This document shows positions 60,505-64,000 of a stretch of 64,000 nt of DNA, in pieces. Under the pieces are notes generated by a model. That model saw only the letters and a program-made list of their open reading frames with translations, had not been told where the DNA came from and searched no databases. Source of the DNA: Pedobacter nutrimenti (lineage in GTDB: Bacteria; Bacteroidota; Bacteroidia; Sphingobacteriales; Sphingobacteriaceae); the NCBI RefSeq assembly GCF_003208655.1, contig NZ_QKLU01000003.1:447745-511744 (forward strand), in the 5' to 3' direction. The translations under genes and the position numbers were made by a program. Position 1 is the first letter of the stretch; each line of letters starts with the position of its first letter.

Positions 60505-61269
60505 ATGAAAAGACTGATCGTTTTTGATCTCGATGGCACATTGGCCGAAAGCAAAGCTGCCTTAGATAAAGAAATGGCCCTGTTGCTGAGTACCCTGTTG
60601 AAAGTAGACAGGGCTGCAATCATTTCTGGGGGTGACTGGCCACAGTTCGAAAAACAAGTCATTTCCCAGCTTCCTGAAAAGGCCAAACTCGCTCATTTAT
60701 CTATTCTTCCAACCTGTGGAACCAAATTTTTTAAATACGGAAGTACCGGCTGGAAGAAAATATATTCTGAAGATTTTACGACCCAAGAGCGTAAACAGAT
60801 CATTTCGGCTTTAGACAAGGCCGTTCTTGAATCTGGTTTCAAAGCTTCAGAAACCTGGGGTGCGCAAATTGAAGACCGCGGCAGTCAGATCACTTTTTCT
60901 GCACTTGGTCAGCAAGCTCCTTTGGAACCTAAAAAAGCCTGGGACCCTGACTTTGAGAAACGAAAAAAAATTAAAATACTGCTCGATAAAATGATCCCGG
61001 ATTTCTCTGTCCGTTTAGGGGGAGCAACTTCTATTGACGTAACCAAACCCGGAATTGATAAGGCTTATGGGATGTTTAAGTTGCGGGATATCCTTGATAT
61101 TTCTATACAAGAGATGCTTTTTATAGGAGATGCCCTTTTTGAAGGTGGGAACGACTATCCGGCCAGAACGACCGGGGCCGATTGTATTCAGGTAAGAGAT
61201 CCTCAGGAAACAAAAAGAGTGATTGAAACTATAATTGCTTTAAATAAGGATAAACATGGAAAAGTTTAA
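60505..61269 (+). CDS. HAD-IIB hydrolase, phosphomannomutase-like
   Basis: A 254-residue HAD phosphatase/mutase. The nucleophile motif is FDLDGTLAES (Asp8, Asp10), motif II is AAIISGGDW, and motif IV lies in MLFIGDALFEGGNDYP. The cap region has SILPTCGTKFFKYG and IEDRGSQITFSALGQQAPLE, which is close to the alpha-phosphomannomutase (PMM) type. It may interconvert mannose-1-phosphate and mannose-6-phosphate. The coding end overlaps the GH130 gene by 14 bases, which suggests the two act on the same sugar phosphate. Confidence 0.85.
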   Translation: MKRLIVFDLDGTLAESKAALDKEMALLLSTLLKVDRAAIISGGDWPQFEKQVISQLPEKAKLAHLSILPTCGTKFFKYGSTGWKKIYSEDFTTQERKQIISALDKAVLESGFKASETWGAQIEDRGSQITFSALGQQAPLEPKKAWDPDFEKRKKIKILLDKMIPDFSVRLGGATSIDVTKPGIDKAYGMFKLRDILDISIQEMLFIGDALFEGGNDYPARTTGADCIQVRDPQETKRVIETIIALNKDKHGKV

Positions 61270-62329
61270 ATTAAAGCGTCTTGGTGTAATTATGGAACCC
61301 GAACCGGGTAATATTCAGGAAGCTGGAGGGGTATTAAACCCGGCTGCTGCCAGGGGCAAGGATGGAGAATTGTACCTTTTTCCACGTATAGCAACAAAGG
61401 AGAACTATTCCAGAATAGGCATTGCAAAGGTGAAGTTTAACAGCAAGGGTGATCCGCACAGTGTAGAGCGACTTGGAATTGCCCTGGAACCGGAGATGCC
61501 TTATGAGAAGCGTCCAGATGGGGCTGGGGGTTGTGAAGACCCCCGTGTCACTTACGTAGAACCTTTAGGACATTATATAATGACCTATACCGCATTTTCT
61601 CCTGAGGGGCCAAGGATTGCCATGGCGCGTTCTGCAGATCTGCTAAACTGGGAAAGATTAGGCCTGGTGAGTTATTCCCCTTATGAGCATATCGAATTTA
61701 ATGGTATAGATAATAAAGATGCCAGTCTTTTTCCGCTGGCCATTCCAAGTGCCCATGGAAATGCTTCTTTAGGCATGTTGCACAGGCCTCTTTTTCCAGG
61801 CACAAGACCGGAAGAAAAAAGACGTAGGCCCTGGGACAAAGAACTTGATTTGCACCGGGAAAGCATATGGCTTTCTTACAGCCATATTCACCCCGAAGCG
61901 AAAGAAATTTGTCATGAAGCTAAATTCACTTCCCATCGCCCCCTGGCAATACCTGCAGCAACCTGGGAAGCCCTAAAAATAGGTGCGGGGACACCGCCTG
62001 TTTTGACCAGGTTTGGCTGGATGTTTCTTTATCACGGAGTTCAGGAAAGTGAAAGGCCTTCTTCCGGGGGTAAAAAGCAGTTGTGCTATGCAGCAGGTTT
62101 AATGATCTTGTCTGAAAAAGACCCCTACAACGTTCTTTACAGAAGTCAGGAACCTATACTAAAACCCGATTTGCCTGAAGAAAAAGTGGGTGTGATAGCC
62201 GATGTGGTTTTTCCTACAGGCATAGACCGTAGGGATGATCTGGGACAACCGGAACGTTTTGACGTATACTATGGAATGGCCGATGACCGAATAGGGGTTG
62301 CCCGTCTGGACCTCCCTAAAGAACTTTAG
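61256..62329 (+). CDS. GH130 family mannoside phosphorylase-like enzyme
   Basis: A 357-residue cytoplasmic beta-propeller of the GH130 family. The catalytic acid is likely Asp95 in GAGGCEDPRVTYVE. Other conserved parts are LNPAAARGKDGELYLFPRI, FNGIDNKDASLFPLA and LTRFGWMFLYHGV. Family members phosphorolyse beta-mannosides and release mannose-1-phosphate, but some are hydrolases. With the upstream phosphomannomutase-like HAD it would make a short mannose-1-phosphate salvage route; this is inference. Confidence 0.9.
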   Translation: MEKFKLKRLGVIMEPEPGNIQEAGGVLNPAAARGKDGELYLFPRIATKENYSRIGIAKVKFNSKGDPHSVERLGIALEPEMPYEKRPDGAGGCEDPRVTYVEPLGHYIMTYTAFSPEGPRIAMARSADLLNWERLGLVSYSPYEHIEFNGIDNKDASLFPLAIPSAHGNASLGMLHRPLFPGTRPEEKRRRPWDKELDLHRESIWLSYSHIHPEAKEICHEAKFTSHRPLAIPAATWEALKIGAGTPPVLTRFGWMFLYHGVQESERPSSGGKKQLCYAAGLMILSEKDPYNVLYRSQEPILKPDLPEEKVGVIADVVFPTGIDRRDDLGQPERFDVYYGMADDRIGVARLDLPKEL

Positions 62330-62682
62330 GCCCGTTGCTGCAGGCTAAAATAGACCTGTATGGCATCAGAGATCTCTTGTGGAAATTCGGCCGCTTTAAG
62401 GTGCTTAAGGTCATACTGTCCGGAATTGTATTTGGCGATATAAGTGCCTTCGGTATTACTGAATTTTAAAAAGCCTTCAATAAAAAACCTTTCTTCCAGT
62501 ACAGAAGAAGAATCCATGGAACGGAAAGTTAGTCTTTGAATCTCCTTACGTTCTTTATGATAGATCATCCAGAAAAAAACGTCTTCCAGAGGGCTGTTTA
62601 GCGGCTGGTCCAGTCTTTTAATCTCAAAAATGGATAGATCCGGGGAGTCCAGAAAATAAAGAGGCTCAAAATTGATCTGCAT
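62326..62682 (-). CDS. hypothetical soluble protein
   Basis: A 118-residue protein with no signal or TM segment. The pattern of short strands (INFEPLYFLDSPDLSIFEI, EIQRLTFRSMDSSS, EGTYIAKYNSGQYDLKHL) and a C-terminal helix (QEISDAIQVYFSLQQR) suggests a compact fold. No family is recognised. Its stop codon interlocks with the GH130 stop. An exact promoter box sits about 20 bases upstream of the ATG. Confidence 0.7.
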   Translation of the reverse strand: MQINFEPLYFLDSPDLSIFEIKRLDQPLNSPLEDVFFWMIYHKERKEIQRLTFRSMDSSSVLEERFFIEGFLKFSNTEGTYIAKYNSGQYDLKHLKAAEFPQEISDAIQVYFSLQQRA

Positions 62683-62702
62683 AGTTGTTTTGTGTGTGCG
62701 GA

Positions 62703-62710
62703 CAAATTTA
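62703..62710 (-). promoter_or_regulatory. -7 promoter box (TAAATTTG)
   Basis: Exact TAnnTTTG on the minus strand, 20 bases before the ATG at 62682. Confidence 0.45.
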
Positions 62711-62791
62711 AGCTTTCTGTTTAAAAGATAAAGACCAGATCTTTTAAAAAATGTTAAACTGTAAAGCTATCAGGACTTTATTATTTAAAAA

Positions 62792-62815
62792 GGGCAAGCC
62801 GCAAGTGGCCTGCCC
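62792..62815 (-). terminator. intrinsic terminator after the small HMA-like gene
   Basis: On the minus strand, GGGCAGGCC / GGCTTGCCC (9 bp with one G-T pair, 6-base loop) is followed by TTTTT. Confidence 0.85.
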
Positions 62816-62821
62816 AAAACA

Positions 62822-63037
62822 TTACCAATCCATTTTATGACAATCATAACCGCAAACCCTGATCAGTGTGGTCACCTCAAAGCGTAAAAGGGTATCGGTT
62901 TCTACTCTGAGAACTTTTTCCTCATCAGTCAGGTCTACGGTCCAGTTAATAATGTCCTGATTATGGTCCAGGTAAGGTTTTAACCGGTTGATGTCTCTTT
63001 TTGTATTGATGTTGGTCACGAAAATAAAAACAGCCAT
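62822..63037 (-). CDS. small HMA-fold-like hypothetical protein
   Basis: A 71-residue soluble protein with a beta-alpha-beta-beta-alpha-beta outline (AVFIFVTNINTKRDINRL, NWTVDLTDEEKVLRVET, LRFEVTTLIRVCGYDCHKM) like heavy-metal-associated domains, but without the CxxC at the usual N-terminal loop; Cys residues occur only near the end (CGYDC). Similar proteins of about 70 residues follow efflux operons in Bacteroidota. It is 23 bases after the TolC stop and likely cotranscribed with it. Confidence 0.65.
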   Translation of the reverse strand: MAVFIFVTNINTKRDINRLKPYLDHNQDIINWTVDLTDEEKVLRVETDTLLRFEVTTLIRVCGYDCHKMDW

Positions 63038-63060
63038 TCTCTTTTTCCGTTAAATCAGCT

Positions 63061-64000
63061 TTACCAGTATTTAACTCCGGTTAATCTGGCCATTTCCACT
63101 CTGGCAAGACAAAGCTGATATTCATATTGTAATTTGGTTAATTCTGCTTTTTGCACATTTGTGCTGGCACTGGTCAGTTCCAGATTGGTCCCAATGCCGT
63201 TTTTATACCGGCTTTGTGCAAGCTTTTGTGCTTCTTTGGCTTCTGCAACCTGAGCAGCGGCATGGACCAGACTGGAACGGTTGCTGGCCATATCGCTCAG
63301 GACCTGCCTGATGTTGCTTCTGAAGGTGTTGTTCAGGCTTTCACGGGCAAGCCTGCTTTGCTCTACCTGGCTTTGTGCAAGTCTGACTTGTTTTTTTGCT
63401 TTCCCTCCCTGGTAAATCGGGATACTTAAGGTAACCCCGGCGGTATAGTTATACCTGAACTGGTCAATATCGGGTGCATAACCATTGGTATAACCCGTTC
63501 CTGCATTGAGGCTAAGAACAGGTTTTCCTCCTGTTTTGCTAAAGGCAAGTTCAGTTTCTGCCTGTGCAATTTTATCTTTTAACAATTTAAATTCAGGATT
63601 ATAATTCCAGGCCTGTTCTAGAGCCTGTTCTAAACCATCTTCCAGCCCTTCTGCAGGAAAGTTAAAACCTTTGGGCTCTGTGATCATTTTTGTCCCGGTG
63701 GTATATTCCATTAAAATATACTGTTTATTAAGACTGGTCTGCAGGTCAATTTTCCGGTTGCTCTCCTGATCAATGCTCGATTGAATAGAAAGTACATCAT
63801 ATTTTAAAGCATCCCCGTTTTTATATTTGATCTCTGTATCCTTTTTATTGCTTTCCAGAAAGTCAATGACGCTGTTCTGGATTTGTATGGCTGCTTTGAG
63901 GTAGGTAATTTGGTAGTAGATACCCGATACCTGTGCGGCCATCTGGTTCCGGTTGTAATCCAGATTGTCTTTTGCATACTGCAAGCCTGCTTTTGCCCGG
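63061..64000 (-). CDS. TolC-family outer-membrane protein (5' end outside window)
   Basis: The frame is open to the window edge, so this is the C-terminal 313 residues of a TolC-like protein. It has the two-repeat helical pattern (DNLDYNRNQMAAQVSGIYYQI, VTLSIPIYQGGKAKKQVRLA, YKNGIGTNLELTSASTNVQK) and ends LTGVKYW. No signal peptide is visible because the start lies beyond base 64000. The rest of its efflux operon is presumably upstream, to the right. Confidence 0.92.
   Translation of the reverse strand, partial: RAKAGLQYAKDNLDYNRNQMAAQVSGIYYQITYLKAAIQIQNSVIDFLESNKKDTEIKYKNGDALKYDVLSIQSSIDQESNRKIDLQTSLNKQYILMEYTTGTKMITEPKGFNFPAEGLEDGLEQALEQAWNYNPEFKLLKDKIAQAETELAFSKTGGKPVLSLNAGTGYTNGYAPDIDQFRYNYTAGVTLSIPIYQGGKAKKQVRLAQSQVEQSRLARESLNNTFRSNIRQVLSDMASNRSSLVHAAAQVAEAKEAQKLAQSRYKNGIGTNLELTSASTNVQKAELTKLQYEYQLCLARVEMARLTGVKYW

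Noticed and set aside
1..64000. CRISPR arrays, tRNA or rRNA genes, insertion sequences, phage
   Set aside because: I saw no regularly spaced repeats, no tRNA cloverleaf, no transposase or integrase motifs, and no phage structural genes.

Overview
The window looks like a chromosomal segment of a Bacteroidota bacterium, most likely a member of the Sphingobacteriaceae such as Pedobacter. The evidence is the set of phylum-typical families: TonB receptors with carboxypeptidase-like N-terminal domains, an ECF sigma/FecR/TonB receptor/DUF4249 unit, DUF3347, DUF3078, a HYC_CC_PP-type protein, LytS/LytTR pairs and 7TM-AraC regulators. Shine-Dalgarno sequences are mostly poor, and several genes carry the Bacteroidota -7 promoter box TAnnTTTG, in three cases almost touching the start codon. 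Base composition is moderate (low to mid 40s % GC by eye). I found no rRNA, tRNA, insertion sequence, phage or CRISPR array.

Layout. 1-3.8 kb: end of an unidentified gene, an outer-membrane barrel protein, a LytS-type kinase overlapping its LytTR response regulator, and a SUFU-domain protein. 3.8-12.2 kb (minus strand): a tightly overlapping heavy-metal (probably Cu/Ag) efflux operon running HYC_CC_PP protein, periplasmic HMA protein, RND pump in two pieces, TolC, two CusB-type adaptors, and a DUF3347 lipoprotein. The pump is encoded by two open frames joined by an ATGA overlap, the most unusual feature of the window. 12.3-19.1 kb: 7TM-AraC regulator, streptopain-like C10 protein without room for a propeptide, gamma-glutamyltransferase, cupin-AraC regulator, S41 peptidase with TPR. 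19.1-28.4 kb: TonB receptor with its own AraC regulator, then a peptidase-rich stretch (HExxH gluzincin, retropepsin-PDZ, M61-PDZ) with small genes and a 26-bp palindrome.

28.4-35.4 kb: small ordinary genes (zinc ribbon, PhyH dioxygenase, VanZ-like, GH18 endoglycosidase-like, YciI, MORN-like YwqK protein) and a 7TMR-DISM histidine kinase. 35.4-41.2 kb (minus): a second RND tripartite pump (TolC, permease, adaptor). 41.7-46.8 kb (minus): cell-surface signalling unit of ECF sigma factor, FecR anti-sigma, STN-containing TonB receptor and DUF4249 lipoprotein. 47-51.5 kb: small secreted proteins, S1/P1 nuclease with an extra C-terminal domain, VOC protein, metallophosphoesterase, DUF3574 lipoprotein. 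51.6-54.7 kb: a second TonB receptor/DUF4249 pair lacking its own sigma/anti-sigma. 55-64 kb: S41 peptidase, GH19 chitinase, GNAT, DUF3078 protein, O-methyltransferase, an overlapping phosphomannomutase-like HAD plus GH130 phosphorylase pair, and the 3' part of a TolC gene.

Most genes are ordinary for the group. Points worth following: the split metal RND pump, the hairpin between the HMA gene and the pump, ultra-short leaders, palindromes at ggt and at a small-gene stop codon, and the HAD/GH130 pair.
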